From Atopsyche davidsoni (lineage: Eukaryota; Arthropoda; Insecta; Trichoptera; Hydrobiosidae): a stretch of 64,000 nucleotides of DNA. The position numbers were made by a program, and so were the translations under genes. Positions 13,370-27,100 of the stretch are shown one piece after another. The first letter of the stretch is position 1. The number at the start of each line of letters is the position of its first letter. The notes under the pieces are model-generated. The model saw only the letters and a list, made by a program, of their open reading frames with translations, made no database searches and was not told where the DNA came from. The stretch spans positions 11,369,501-11,433,500 of the forward strand of contig JAILWY010000003.1 in the NCBI GenBank assembly GCA_022113835.1. Reading direction: 5' to 3'.

Positions 13370-15109
13370 CTGGAAAAAAAAGGAAAATAAGTTAAATAAC
13401 AAATAAATCTACAACAATTTAAATATATCACAAAAAGTCAATTAAACTTACCAAACAACCTTTGGGGCAGTTCTTCCTTTGACGGGTCATAGCGTTTGCT
13501 AAAATCTGAGGTTTTGTCCCGGTTGAAGTTGGCAATCATTTTCTTTTTAGTTTGGTTATCAACTTCATCATCAAACAGTGATAGAATAACTGTCTCTTCA
13601 CATAAATACCACAAGTGATGGCTAAACTTGCTTATAGAAGCATTAGAAATTGTTGCGTCAACTTTTTCGTACTCTTTTAACATCTTCAAGAAGCGCAAAT
13701 CTTGGTTAGGTGCTTTGATCGCCACTGTACATTCGAGCCAAGGTTTAACATACAACACCACGACAAATAAGCAAACATCTTGTAGAGCCTTTTTGTCCTT
13801 CGCAGTTATTCTGCATTGTGACTGAAGTGAACATATTTTTAAAGAATAGATCGCTCTCGCCATCCAGCGAGCCTGATGCATTGCTCCGGGGGGCCTTAGT
13901 TTTAATTTTTCCTGTGTGTCTCCTCCCAAAAATATTACGCACAGTTCGACCAATTCGCGGTAGTCATCTCTTACATAACCTTTGTCTAATTCTGCCTTAT
14001 AAAATATTAACAAAGCTTGAATGTCTGTCTCGGCAACACGTTGTTTTACGAAATTAAGAGATGGTTCAATGTTACTAGCGTCGATGTTTTTCCAATTTTA
14101 TCTGAACTTTTTAAACATTGGAATATCTGGGCTACTAGTAATTTGCTTAATTTTGCTTTCAAAGACAGCTTTTAGGACCAATTCATAAACATGATGACGA
14201 CAGGCGAAAAGCAGCAATTCTCTTCCTAAAGTTTGCTCCAAAATAGCACAAGCTCCATTGAAACGGCCAGTATTGGAAGCTGTTGTGTCGCAGCACATTA
14301 TTTGTACTTTATCGTGAAGGTTCTAGTCAAAGAGAGCTGTTGAGACAGCCTTAGCTTGATGTTTTTCAGAAGAATGTTCTAGTTTCGGCACTGCAAGAAG
14401 CTGTTCCTTATCGTCAAACGAAGCAATAACTGGCAAGCGTTCTTCTTTAGAACTTCGTACATCTAACCCGGGTAATAGTTTTCCATCCCAATGGACTGTG
14501 ACTACGTCGGGTACATTACTTCCAAAGAAGTCAGATTTTATTGCTTCTGCCCTTGATTTTCTAGTTTCAGCAGCTAGTGGTTATCTTTGTCTTACAACCT
14601 TTTCCTCTTCTTCCAATCGTCGTTGTTTAGATCTATCTTCTTTTTCCGCCAATTTTTTATCAACACCACCCAAGCATCCCGGTCAACCTGGCTCTCTCTG
14701 TTTCATTAAAAATAATTTATCTTCCTCTATTTTCATTCTCTCAAAAGCATCAGCATGTGCAATATCAAACAAATTATCAAGATCAATTTTGAAATTGTTC
14801 TCACGGCTCTTGAACGTAACCTGAGTTTTCTTACAATTTTTTTTGCAACTCTCTCCAAACATGATATAAATCAACAAGTTTCTTCACGCAGTTAGGATAT
14901 GCCCTTGTTGGAATTCTTGCTTTTTCCCAATATATGATGCACTCCCTAATCACAAGATTTGCACTTTCACTAACAATCAGTTTAACCTCGCGAATATTGT
15001 AAAATAGGACCGAGGGAATTTGTCGATTAGATGGTAATTTTGCACCATTTATTTGATATCTAGGCAAACCGATAAGGAAATTATTTTGTTTATCACTCCG
15101 TAATTCCAC
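13053..15109 (-). pseudogene. Decayed two-exon transposase-like gene of an unnamed insect repeat family
   Basis: Read on the minus strand from about 15109: an N-terminal block (SANLVIRECIIYWEKARIPT, CVKKLVDLYHVWRELQKKL), then LDNLFDIAHADAF, PGCLGGVDKKLAEKE, VTVHWDGKLLPGLDVR, MCCDTTASNTGRFNGAC, LLLFACRHHVYELVLKAVF, a long helical middle and, after an 82-bp intron (13370-13451, GTAAGT...CCAG), EAKRKISYLRVVNDTAERAV and TAEEEQKQFLL. I recall such proteins as multicopy uncharacterised proteins in insect genomes. The spacing WDGK / D-T-SN / CRHH resembles the RNase-H-like core of hAT-type transposases, but that assignment is inference. It is broken by a frameshift in an A run near 14845 and stops near 14683, 14577, 14323 and 14098. 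The intron still splices in frame. Confidence 0.72.
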
Positions 15110-15981
15110 CTACATGTTAACGCACTAAACAATAGAGCACTACTAATCTCAAAAATCACGTATGAAATGACAAATAAAACATGCAGTTACAAGTCACAGC
15201 GCAGTACTTACGCAACTTGTATGGACAAGTTAAAATCGCAAGTCGGCACGGGTTACCGTTTATAAATCGAACTAATATTTTTTTCTAGACAATATAGGAT
15301 TATTACTAAACTTTTAAGAAGGTACGCGTAAAAAAATATTGAACTTGAATTTTAAGGGATATATTATATATTATACATACTTACAAACTTTTAATAAAAG
15401 ATAGAGCAAATGTCAAACTGAATCAGCTTTGGTTTGAGACAAAAAATAAAGTTTTAAGTTCGCTTTCATAATTTTAAGTAACGATGAGATTTTAAATAAA
15501 TATGAGAGTAATATAAAATTTGAATATCTACAGTATATATTATATATAAATATATGCGGTTACCAAGCATATCTAGAATTGACAAATCTTAATATTTCAC
15601 AGTCTTGGATTGCATCTCATCCACCTGATATATTCTTATAAGAAGGCTTTATAACACGAGGTTATGACATGGCTTAAGTAACAAGGAAGGTTTGATAAGC
15701 CAAATAGAAGGCTGTGCCTGACAGACTTCTGACATTTCTGTAATGACAGAACGAGAGCGCAGGTGAAATAATTCCTGCAAAGCCTTAAGGTTTCTGTAAG
15801 GGGAAGCCTGCTTTATTACTTTAAATACACTTATGGCTTTGTAGCTTTCCAGCAGACTATATTATGAAACTCACTGTAATACGTTATATCAATATTATAT
15901 ATTTATATATATATTACAACAGACTTCTTCTTTACACTGTAGAAAATTTGATATTTATGGATGGTTTTTTTTTATTTACAG

Positions 15982-16145
15982 TGGAAGTTAGACCTACTCT
16001 AGGCAGCCCCCATGGAGTCGCAGCTGCTACTTCAGCTGCAGGTGATCCCGACCCCGACTTTGTGGGTCCTATACAAAATGTCACAGTGGCTGTTGGTCGT
16101 GAAGCTGTACTAAGCTGCTCTGTCACAGACTTGGGCACCTACAAG
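15982..16145 (+). CDS. Exon 1 of visible DIP-like gene: N-terminal linker and first half of Ig1
   Basis: The acceptor follows a T-rich tract ending in TTTACAG; the donor is AAG|GTAAGA. The exon enters with two bases of a split codon and ends on a codon boundary after ...LGTYK. It encodes an acidic, Ala/Gly/Pro-rich linker ([14 protein letters not shown]), then the first Ig strands [21 protein letters not shown]. The first cysteine of Ig1 and an N-glycosylation sequon (NVT) are here. The upstream open reading frame to 15864 is intronic read-through, not coding, because the acceptor fits and the intron-side translation is low-complexity. An exon with the start codon and signal peptide must lie further 5'. 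Confidence 0.93.
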
Positions 16146-19100
16146 GTAAGAAACATTGCCGTCTTAATAACAAAAGCAGTTTTAAAATATTCAATTACAA
16201 GAATTTTTCCAAAGTCTTATGTAGCACTCTGCAGTCGTGTATTATATAGGAACCTTATAAAACAAACATTTCTTAATGATTATATGATACGCCTTGAAAT
16301 TTAAAATACAAGATGTAAAACCTATAAATTTTTTTATTAAATTTCGTAGAAAAAAGAAGCAGTGTAAATATAAGGGAATTTTCTTAAGTTTATAGCACTT
16401 CTTCTTCACAAACACGAAAGCATTCCTCTAGTACGCGCGGTGTTTACATTTTGCTCGGAAGCATTTATGTTCCATCTAACACACTCAAAGTTCCCCCTTT
16501 TATTCGATTTCGCCAAATCTGCACAGAATACATTCTAGATATCGAACAGTCATCATAAAAGTAACATATTGCTATAATCAAAAAAAAAAAGAAAGCGTTA
16601 GCAGTTTTCCCTGCTTCGGCCATATTATATTCGGTCAAACACTTCTCTCTCCGATTTCAACAAAGGTAAATTTAGGCTTGCGAAGGAACGACGGTCGATG
16701 TCAAAACACTATTATCTTATCACTTTTTTCTGCAAGTGCTTCTCCTCAGAAGAATTTGGTGATAATCTTTTTATCTGAGTAAACAGTATGGTTGGTCCTA
16801 GGATCTTTCTACACCAAAGTTTTATATCTGAAGTATTCTGCATATTACTGTCGCACATTTAGATATGCTCAGGGCTGAAAATTGTAGCCATACACGATAG
16901 TAATTGTGAACAAAGATCTCGTTTCAATTTTGATGCCACTGGTTTCGAAAAACACAACATCAGTAAGACTGCATGCCAAGCATGTTGGCAAAACCGATAT
17001 CATTGAAAAAAAAGAACTAGTAGAGCATCATTTTTATTAACAAAACTGTTTTAAGTACTTTCTGTAAAAAAATATTAAATTTCAATCAGTTTTTATAGAA
17101 TGTTCAAATCAAACTCACTTAAATTTTAGATATTTGAAAAATAGAGCTTAATATGTTTATTTAAATAATGTAAGACTTCATTTCAATTTTTTTTTCTATC
17201 ACAAAACGAAGGTTAAATATTTCATGTTGCAGTGAAATATTTATTTGAAATACTTGATGCAGGTTTATTTGAGTTAACTTCTCCGAGATTTAATACGCTT
17301 AAATATTTTATTTACAATGAAAACACGACTTTTAAAAACCCGAAAATGGCCTCAGTGCCTATATAGAAGTGTTTAGAACTTCTACAACAAAAAAACACAA
17401 TAACGTCACTCAAAATCGGAGAATTTCTAATCCTGTTATATTTGGCAAGTTCAAGTCCTTCTACGTATCTCATTATTACTTGCAAATCTCATAAGCTCGT
17501 TCCAGTTCTGAGACCTGAATTTCGGAGATCTAAATAAAAACTGTGTGGCACCCAATAACACAGATTTTTTGAGTGAAAATATTATCGAGGTTTTAACGAG
17601 CGAATTCAAATACACTTGCCTTGTTATTTATTCCGTTACTCGTCGGCGCACTTCAGTTTCCGTTTCGAGGGAAGCAAAGAAGGAAGAAAGTTTCCACCGG
17701 CGGTACTGTGAAATAGAAAAAAATAAATCATCAATAAATCAAATGCTTGTATTTTTCGCGATGGGTTCTCGTACACGCTCTCCCGATTTCAAGTGGTGCG
17801 TTGATTTTTTAAATTGAATTCAGTGGAAAATATATTCTGAATAAATGTTTTTCCACAACCGAGCCTGGCATTTAAGGCAGTTTATTGGGAAAATACAGCT
17901 CGGATGATATTATATGCCAAAGCTTTTTTTTCATAGAAGATAAAAAAATCTATTGCATATTTATGCATACGACTTTTGAACGCATGAGATATTGAATTAT
18001 AAAATGGGATGGTTTATATTTTGTATTATTAATTTTAAACGTTAAATTTAAGCAATCAAATGTTTACTTTATTGGTATTATAAATTAAGATCTATATATA
18101 TATTTGGCCCAAGGAAAATCAAAAAAGATTTCCTAAATAAATGTTTGAGGCATAAGCGAGATATCTATAAGAACCTGCCTATGTCTTGTTTAAAAATAAG
18201 GTAAATTTTTATGGTTTGATTTATTAAATAAAACTAGATTTCACTATAAGCAATGTAAATATATTACTATTTGATTACCATCGCTATCACATAATAATTT
18301 ATTTTACAAGAACTTTTACTACCAAGAACGTCCAATCGTATTATGTTTATTATACAAACATAATAAATCCAGACACCCTTATATAAAATAAGACTTTTTC
18401 GTACAAGACAGTATGTACAAATATAACCCCAAGGCATGAGGAGAAAATATTTAATATTTACCGCATGAGAGTGATGTAAGTTTGGTACCTTCTAAAATTA
18501 CTAAACTCACTAAAACTGAGGTAAAGAGCTACAAATAAAGAAAATAAACAATTTTCCTGTGGATATAGAAGAGAATATCTAAATAAAATGTGAAAAAATA
18601 ATGTGATTCAAAAACGTTTCTTATTTTTTGAATCAATGTCTACCTTTATTATATGTCAAAAACAAATTTATTTCTGATTTAATTTTCGTATATACGTTAT
18701 CCAACAGTGCATAAAGCAACTTATTCACATATGTAAAGTATTGTACAATGTTAGGATCCAATTTAACATAATCAGACAGTTACTTTAAAAAACTGAAATA
18801 AATAGAAAAAATAGGCCTTGCCATTAGATTTTTTAAAATATGAAATGGTTTGTGATATTTTTTCTTTCGTAGATTACAAATACTGTGTTAAAGTATTATG
18901 GCATAGTACTGTACGTATTATTTACACACTTGGTTTTTCCAAATAAATCTGATATGTCTGAGCAAACGCACATGAGATACCTATGGTAATAATTTATTGA
19001 ATACATTTCTTTGTACTTTTATGTCTTTTTTATATTCAATACGGTTCCTGGTATGAACGTTGTACTTTGCGAATGTATCGACTGTAAAAAAACTTTTGAT

Positions 19101-22100
19101 CCGATTCAAAAAAAGTTTCGTATTTGAAAATTTCTAATACATTTCTTCTATTCATACATTTATGAGTATTTATAAAGAAGAAAAATAATGCCAGAAAAAT
19201 ACAAGCAATTTTGTTCCAGAAAAGAGAAAAAAACGTTTTTATACGTGGTGGAATGGAAAAAAAATAATATTTTGAGTTATACAGAGCAAAATAAAAAAAG
19301 GCAGAATAAAGGTAATGAAAATATTAATATTACTTTAAATTTAATATTTAAACGATAAAAATATCACTTATAGTCTCTATCTATTTTTTTGAAATAATTT
19401 GTTTAACAGTATAATTTAAGCATCAAAATTTGTTTATTTGCTTTTAAGATTAAACCTTTAAATATTAATATACGAGAAATACGTTGATAATAATAATTAA
19501 ACAACAAACAGCTCAGTATATCTTTTCGACATTTTAAATGTAATACTAAATACTAAATAAGATAAAACCCTATAATTCAAAACGGCAGGTATATGTTGCT
19601 TTGCAGTTATAAATTAAATTTATTCATATCATTTCTAGACAAGCCTTTTAAAATAGCTGTCATATTTCTTCAAATGAAATTTAATGGGTATAGAAAAATT
19701 TTATTTCAGTATTGCACAAAAATTTTATAATAAAAATGATGAAAGATATCTGTTAGTGATAGTCACTCTCGTCTCGAGTGTAAAAATCTCATTCCATCAA
19801 GTATGTGTCATATTTTAACATACTCAGCGTCTAGCTCTCAGAATTATATCATAAATAAATACTTTCTTTTATATTTTCTCACTCCACACGTATTCTTAAA
19901 GGGTAAATCTTTCATTTCAGCCTCTCAGAATCTAAAAGTGTTTAAATAAACGCGTAAATGCAAAATTTATATCCCACGCTCACATCCCAATAAGTCTCCG
20001 AACAAAGTACTTCGACTGAAAATTTAAAAGAACCTGTCAAATAGCATAAAGCTCTGCTTGTTATGAGCTTTATAGTACTGCCTACACTTATCTATAAATA
20101 GTACACTCGGAGCTTTCAGAATTACCTTAACGGAAAATTGACAAGTGAGAATTTTTAAATTGGTAGATAAAATAAGGTTTGAGAGAAAATACGAAAACAA
20201 CTCATGTATTTTAAAAATATTTAGTATGAAGAAAAATTCTCGATTTTTCTGCACAACACCAATGAGATACGAATTCACACCTTTATTGAATATATTTAAA
20301 ATACCCATTAATTTTATTTGACAATAAACATCCGTTTTAAATTTTGTATTTCAATTTAGAAATGAAACAATATTTAATTGATAGTCAAAAAAGTCCGTGG
20401 TTTTTATTATTGATTTGATAATTTTTATTTAAACTCGTCTATACTATCAATTATAAAACAAGGGTTGTTAAATTATTTAAGGCATTTATTTTTTCATTGA
20501 CTTGTTTTTGCGTTTTTTCCCTGTAAGCTCGTGGAATTTATTTTATGAGCACGAAAATAGAAATATTTCTCAAATACCTAAGGAAATGTTCCTTTTTAAA
20601 CACGCTATCGATATAAAGGAAAAAAATTGTTGCTGAATAAAAAAAGTTTCTAAAAACATCTACCTTGCATTGTAGTTTAGTTTTTTGAATGCTTTATAGC
20701 CGTTTATAGATTTGTGGGTTCAAATTCCAGCAAAGCAAAGCATGTTTTAATTTAATGAATAATAAAAAGTCTCCGTCTATAAAAATCGTAAATTCTCGCC
20801 AGGTTTAAAAAAACTTCCTAAAAAGTAGACTATCATTAACTTTTCCATTGATAATAAAGTGAATTCTGGAGAAGTATCATGTCAAATATTAGACTGATTG
20901 CTTTCTTTTACTTGTCTTAATGTATTATTGCAAGTTTCATTAAGTTCAGGTAATAATATTTTGTGTATTTAAATATTTTTCAATTACGTCTGTACAATGA
21001 CATGGTTATTTTTTGTTTTAATTAATAACAATAACAGCGGATTTATTTGGTTATAATTAAAATATTAATTTCCAAGAACTTTCATACAGAAAGATTACAC
21101 TATTGTATAAAATTCACACTTTCTGATGTTCCAAACATATCAAACAATGTTTCACACGGCCTTCATACTTGTTTGTAGGAGGCATCAGGTAATATGGATT
21201 AACTCACCTGTGCCAGGTACGTGGGTTTGAATGGATCGGATTTACCCGTAGGCAAGAATTACACTTGTATATTACGGAATATAATTAATCCTTCTTACCG
21301 TTGTACTATTGTGTTCGATGTAAGCGTTGGGATTAATATTTATGCTTTGTAAAATAATAGGAATTGAGAATTCGTTTTGTTTTACGCATTGTTTGAAAAT
21401 ACGTAATACTTACGCCTTACACGCCATTCAAGGGTGTGTTACTCAGTTGTGAATACAATTCACTCTTAATTTTTTTTGTTATGCGCATCTTAACAAAATT
21501 TTCATGTTAATAAATATAGCTGCGATGGTCCTTCGAGTCTGTATAGAAAGTTGCCTTGCTCCTTACTTCCGTGAAGGTTCGGATAAATGACTCAAACACG
21601 TAATCCCTGACTGCCTCTTGGTAGCTGACTGACTACCAAATACTGAAGTTTTTTTTAACAAAGATATTACAAGTATTTGTGCTTATTTTATAAGCTTAAT
21701 ATTTGCAAGTAGTGAAATATTTTTATGACATAAGAAGCTCTCGTTAATGGTGACTAAAATTTTTGCTCAGTTAAAATTCATGGCGTTTGAAAGAACTAGA
21801 AGGCTACGCATCAAGACATGCAAATAATTTAGTAAACCTTTTATATTTTGAAGTTTATATTTTCGGAAGCTGTTTTGAATAAAATGTTTATTTATTTTAT
21901 TAAGTTAAAATATCTTCTGATCACTTAAATTATAATGCGTCGCACTTGAGAGCTCACTAATTAATTGAGGCCACCAACAAATTAGCAATGATCAAACTTT
22001 TAAGTGCTGCTTATTATTTGCGCACTTCCTCCAGTCTGAGGGAAGTTACCCTTAGCGTTTCTGTCGACATTTTGAGTAAGCTGTATGGCACCACCCTCAG

Positions 22101-24080
22101 TTGGGGTGGTATGAAACTTAAATGTGCTTTCCTTGTCGTGGAGACAAACGGTCGACACTCAAAAATGCACGGGACATCCTTCAGGAAAACTGTTGCAGGT
22201 TGTATAACCGAACCTTTAACCCAGTTACAGAAAACTCACCTTGTTTCTTTGAATTTTCATAAAAGTTTTATAACAAAACTTTATATTTATTTATGTACAC
22301 ATATATAATGTTGGAAGTCATCTCCGGTAAGAAAAGATCTTATATACAAAGAAACAACTTAATCTGACATTAAAAGCAGTTAATTCTAAATATCACTCAA
22401 TTCAATTTATATTGACTGTATAAAAATTTAAATTCTGCTTTTAACTTTTTTACTTGCATCTAAATAAGGAAAAAAATTTTGATGACATTCTTTTTTTTAG
22501 TAGACATAACCCAATAAATTATGCACAAATAGTTATTAGCAGAGATGGATTTTTTTACCCATAAAATAACAATTATTATTTAATAGTATAAAACATACAA
22601 TTAATTTAAAATCTTTGTTGAATAGAATGTGTTTTTTAGCTTAGCATTAATATATCTAAAAAATGCATTAACATATTGATATTTACAATTTATAATTTGT
22701 GCATAGTTTAAATTTTATTAAGCCCTTCATTTTTTGACCCGACCAAAAATGGTCAAAAATTTTTATCAATCCATAGAACCTTTTTTTATTATGTAATAAA
22801 TTTTATTTCAATTAAATTATTATTTTGTTTTCATATTGTTGACTATCCCAAATGTTTAGTCTGACGCAAATAGAAAAAAAAAAAATAGACCCATAAAAAT
22901 AGATTTATAATCATGCGAATAAACACCAGCAAAGGGTGAGCCCTATGGGCGTTTTATTTTCAAATCCTAAATAATCCTGAATGTTTGACCCGACCTTAAT
23001 AGGACTGCATTTGTTGTCCAAAAATAGGCAAATTTTGGTCTGACTTCCCGAGGAATATGACTTCAGGGTATGATTGTTTTCCTCGCCCATAAATATCAGC
23101 TGTCTCCGTGGCCCTATTTATGGTGGGCTCCATCCCTTACTCATTCTTCACTCTTATCATTCGTTTCCTTTATTTTTGTTTTTTTTTTTCAGGAAATATT
23201 TCAGGATCTGTCGGCAATGGGGATTAAAAAAGAATTATGTGAAAGCGATTTTATGAATAAAATTTTGCGATGTACACGAGAGCGTATAATAAAATTATTT
23301 TTTTTACAAACGCTGTTTTGAAATAAATGTTTTTACTTTAAATTATATTATAATCATTTTATGTGTTTATAAAAGTTCAACCCTAATAACTTTAACCCTA
23401 AAACTGATATTATAGGTGATATTAAATTTTTAATTTTTAGTTATATGTTTTAGGTCAAATAAAACATGAGAATCCTATAGAATTTTTTTTCATTTTACAC
23501 GAAATAGATTTCTTATTTGTGAGATGCTTTATATATATTTGTTTTTGAATACTTTTGTTTACAAAAATATATCAAGCATCAATCAATCTCTTGTCAACTA
23601 GAGATCACATTTTGCGTAACTCGGATGGGAGAACACTCTTCACGTTAGTTGGAAGTCCTGGACCTTGATCATTAACGAAAGTGCTAAAGAGATTAAAGGG
23701 CCAAACCAGCTAAATTTTGATATACATATATGTATATGTGATGTAATTTAAAAAATATATAATTTATGTTTTCTCCCACTGTAAAAAAATATTTCCAATT
23801 TCACTTTATATTTGTGGTTTATATTTGTAGTGTTAATTTGATTTTCAGTTTTCATGTTTTTCATTTATGTATTAAGTTTGACATAAGTTATATTATTAAG
23901 GTAAATTTAACCATGAAATGACGAAAAAGGCCACGGAAATTCGATTATATAATGACTGAGCGAAAAATGTAACTCATTATATGTGAGTGCGGAACCGATG
24001 TTCCTGGAATGCTAGATAAATATTTTTTGAGGCTTTTTCGTATCGTTACATAAATAAATCTTTGCCATAAATATTGATAC

Positions 24081-24117
<37 letters not shown>

Positions 24118-27100
24118 TAGCAAAAAATGCGAATTAACTTAAAATAATGACAAAAGATCCCATAGTTAATGTTATTATGCATATTCATATTATTTCAGTT
24201 GTGTATTTTAACATTACATTGTTGATAAAAACTATTTTTTTTAACAATAAAACTGCATTAAAAAATAATATTTCGTACCCAGCAGGTAAAAGTGTTTCAG
24301 AAAAAGCTTTAATTTTTTGCTGATGGTTTTAACTATTTATTATAAAATAATATTTTACGATCGAATGCATCCTAAAGCGTTAGCGAAATTTAATAATCAC
24401 TAAAACATTCGAATCGGTAATAAATTAAAAACTACCCGAAAAGGTTTTCACCATTGTAGCATTGTTACCAAATCAGCAAAACGACCTTTATTTTTTCCGA
24501 ACAAAGCTCTATTAAATTTATGATAACACCTTTTTGTACAATGCTTAACCCTTGGTAGATAGTTATATTAATTAATGGAACTAACTTCATTGATAAATAA
24601 TTTATCAAATAAAGCCATACCAAAGAAAAGAACACAGTATCGTTTTATATTGATATTTATAAAAATGCGATTTAATTTAATCATTATTTGATCATAAACG
24701 TAAATGTATAGTATATTATCATTTGCATGTTTAAATTGTCACCCGATGCTTACAGCGCAGAGTCGGTATATTTGGGGTTTATTTAATCCACAATGCTTTT
24801 ATTCCAGAACAACAATAAAATTATATTCCGGATCCAATTTAGTCTCAGATAATATAATTTTCAATTCTACGCTTTGGCTGGTATTGAATTCAGATATATG
24901 CGATATTACCCCCGGATGGATGGCTGGATCTTAAACTCCTATACAGGGTGGTTCATTTTATTTTTACATTTATCTTTATTTATTTCTGTATTACGAGTCG
25001 TTCTTATACTTGAAATTGAAATTCGTCGTCACAATGCACAATCCACCTCACCCTCTCGAACAAATATTTTTGATATTTTTTAACCATTGTATATGAAGTA
25101 TATACAAAACAAAATTTTTACCCTTTAAACAACAAATCATATCATTAAGAGCATCTAAAGCTTAACATACTTATTTAAAGAGTAAATCTTTAAAAATCAG
25201 TTGGTCATTTTTTTCGTATCTAAAATTGACTATTTCCAAAACATATGATAGGTCTCAAGTATATTTTTTTACAGCTTGCTACAGTTTTTATCGATTGATA
25301 TATAAATTTCTATCATTAATTTTAGTATGTTAGGTATCTTTACCTAATATATATTTACCTTACATACTAAAATTAAAGAACGCAAAGCTTTGGCTTGCCT
25401 ATATAATAGCTCTAACACAGTTATTTGAACCTTAAATCGCCTTAGAGATAGACTTAAAAAAACGATAAAAGCTCGTTTTAGAGATTTTAGTTATTAACTG
25501 TATCACGAAGTGTGTAAAAGTGTGAAACTTTTAAATATACACTTGCACACATTTTTTAATAAAAATAAAAATATATAAAACCTGTGTCTGCCATGTGAGC
25601 CACCCAGTATATTCTTATCTAGGCCTCCTTATGTATATTTATTTATATCGCGCATTTGCATACGAATATTGATAAATTGGATATTCGAAGCCAATCCCAT
25701 TTTAAATGTGTTTTGCGGAATTTTATGCGGGCCTCGTGAGTCGTTTCACTTGATTTGTTATTATTGAACTATAATGTCGAATTCAATGGATATTGTAATG
25801 CTAAATCGAACATAGCATTCCTAATATAGTTCTTGGAAAATCTTTGCCATGGGATTGTATGGGGTTTCTGCTGAAAATTTATTGAGCTATGCAAAATTTG
25901 GACGTTTCGTGAGACGTTTGCTGGCACGCTAGCGTTACGCTTAGAAATCGTCTCGTGTTTAAGAGGCATGCACACTTGCCTTCCAATTACATTTTCGGAA
26001 TCTATTTACCATAGATTAGTTAAATTTTATAATATTGAATATTTATGCAATTGTGAAAACCTGAATGGCTAGAATATGATGAATATTACTTAGTAGTGAA
26101 CACTGCCTTTAAGGGGTTGTTATCAGATTTAATCGATCGAAGCTATATATAGGAAATATCTATCGCGATAAAAAAATTACTAGTAATTTAAATTAGTTAA
26201 AAAATATGAGTTTTTTTTTTGTTTATAAAACTAATTTTATGCACTTTTATATTTGATTTCCTTACAAAATATTTTTTTACTTATTTCATCTTTTAACATC
26301 TCAAATTATTAAAATATTAAAGCAATTAAAAAAAAAAATTTAAACGTTCACGTTTGGTTATTAAATTAATTGAGAAATATTTTTAATGCCATTTAAAAAA
26401 TTTTGCAACAAACGATTTTTCCCAAAGTTTTAAACCGAAACCTGAACATTTCTAACCGTTGACATAATTATTTTTAAAGTTGATTATTTTATTGCATTAT
26501 TACTGAAAACAAAATCCTATTTTGGAATTTTAGTACCTGAGTCCTAATGAAATTAATAAAAAATGTTCAATGTTTACTAAAGCAAATATAATGAATCAAA
26601 TGTGATATCAAAGTATATTCAGAGTGTTTTTCAATTTATGAGAACGTAAACATGTTATTACCATGTCAGAATACCTGCTTACGTGCTTAAAACAAAATGT
26701 TTTCTTAATAATACATCAGGGGTTGATTTGGCAGTAAATGTTTTATTTTGAAAAATATCGTAATGTTTTGTGTTTTTCACATTATCTAAAATAAAACAAA
26801 CAACTCTGAAATATAAGCAACTCAAATAATCAAAAGCTTTAAATATAATGTTGTTCACATTATTATTTTTTGCATTGCTTTCCAAACTTAAATAATAATT
26901 AATTATTTAAACATCAAATAGAAATAAGCAAGCCTGAAGCCTTTTTGCCATTATATATGTTGTTATTATTTTTAATATATTTGTTTTATTTACATTTTTA
27001 AACACGTATTGTGTTGAATGATATTTATTCAAAAATATTTTTTTTTCACCTGAAGTATAAACATTTTTTAAACCACGTAAATACTAGTAGCTAAGTTGTA

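Larger units (their letters stand above)
1..15981 (+). other. Upstream region (first intron or 5' flank) of the DIP-like gene
   Basis: No exon of the DIP-like gene was found here, though one or more 5' exons must exist because the first visible exon starts inside a codon. The region is AT-rich and holds a TTAA MITE (1066-1623), two mariner halves (3529-4267, 9585-10252), a long-TIR element (7437-7733), a decayed transposase-like gene (13053-15109) and short GC-richer islands (about 640-850, 6540-6770, 7850-8000, 10330-10600). I cannot tell whether it is intron or intergenic. Confidence 0.6.

Noticed and set aside
14498..14824. 108-codon open frame on +
   Set aside because: It is the antisense shadow of the transposase-like pseudogene, whose minus-strand frame carries the recognisable motifs.
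17545..17817. 90-codon open frame on + in the first large intron
   Set aside because: No family resemblance and no flanking splice logic that fits the DIP-like gene; the host gene already reads from exon 1 to exon 2 in phase.
21988..22308. 106-codon open frame on +
   Set aside because: No known motif, and the C-terminal part is low-complexity. It might be a relic of a mobile element but this cannot be supported.
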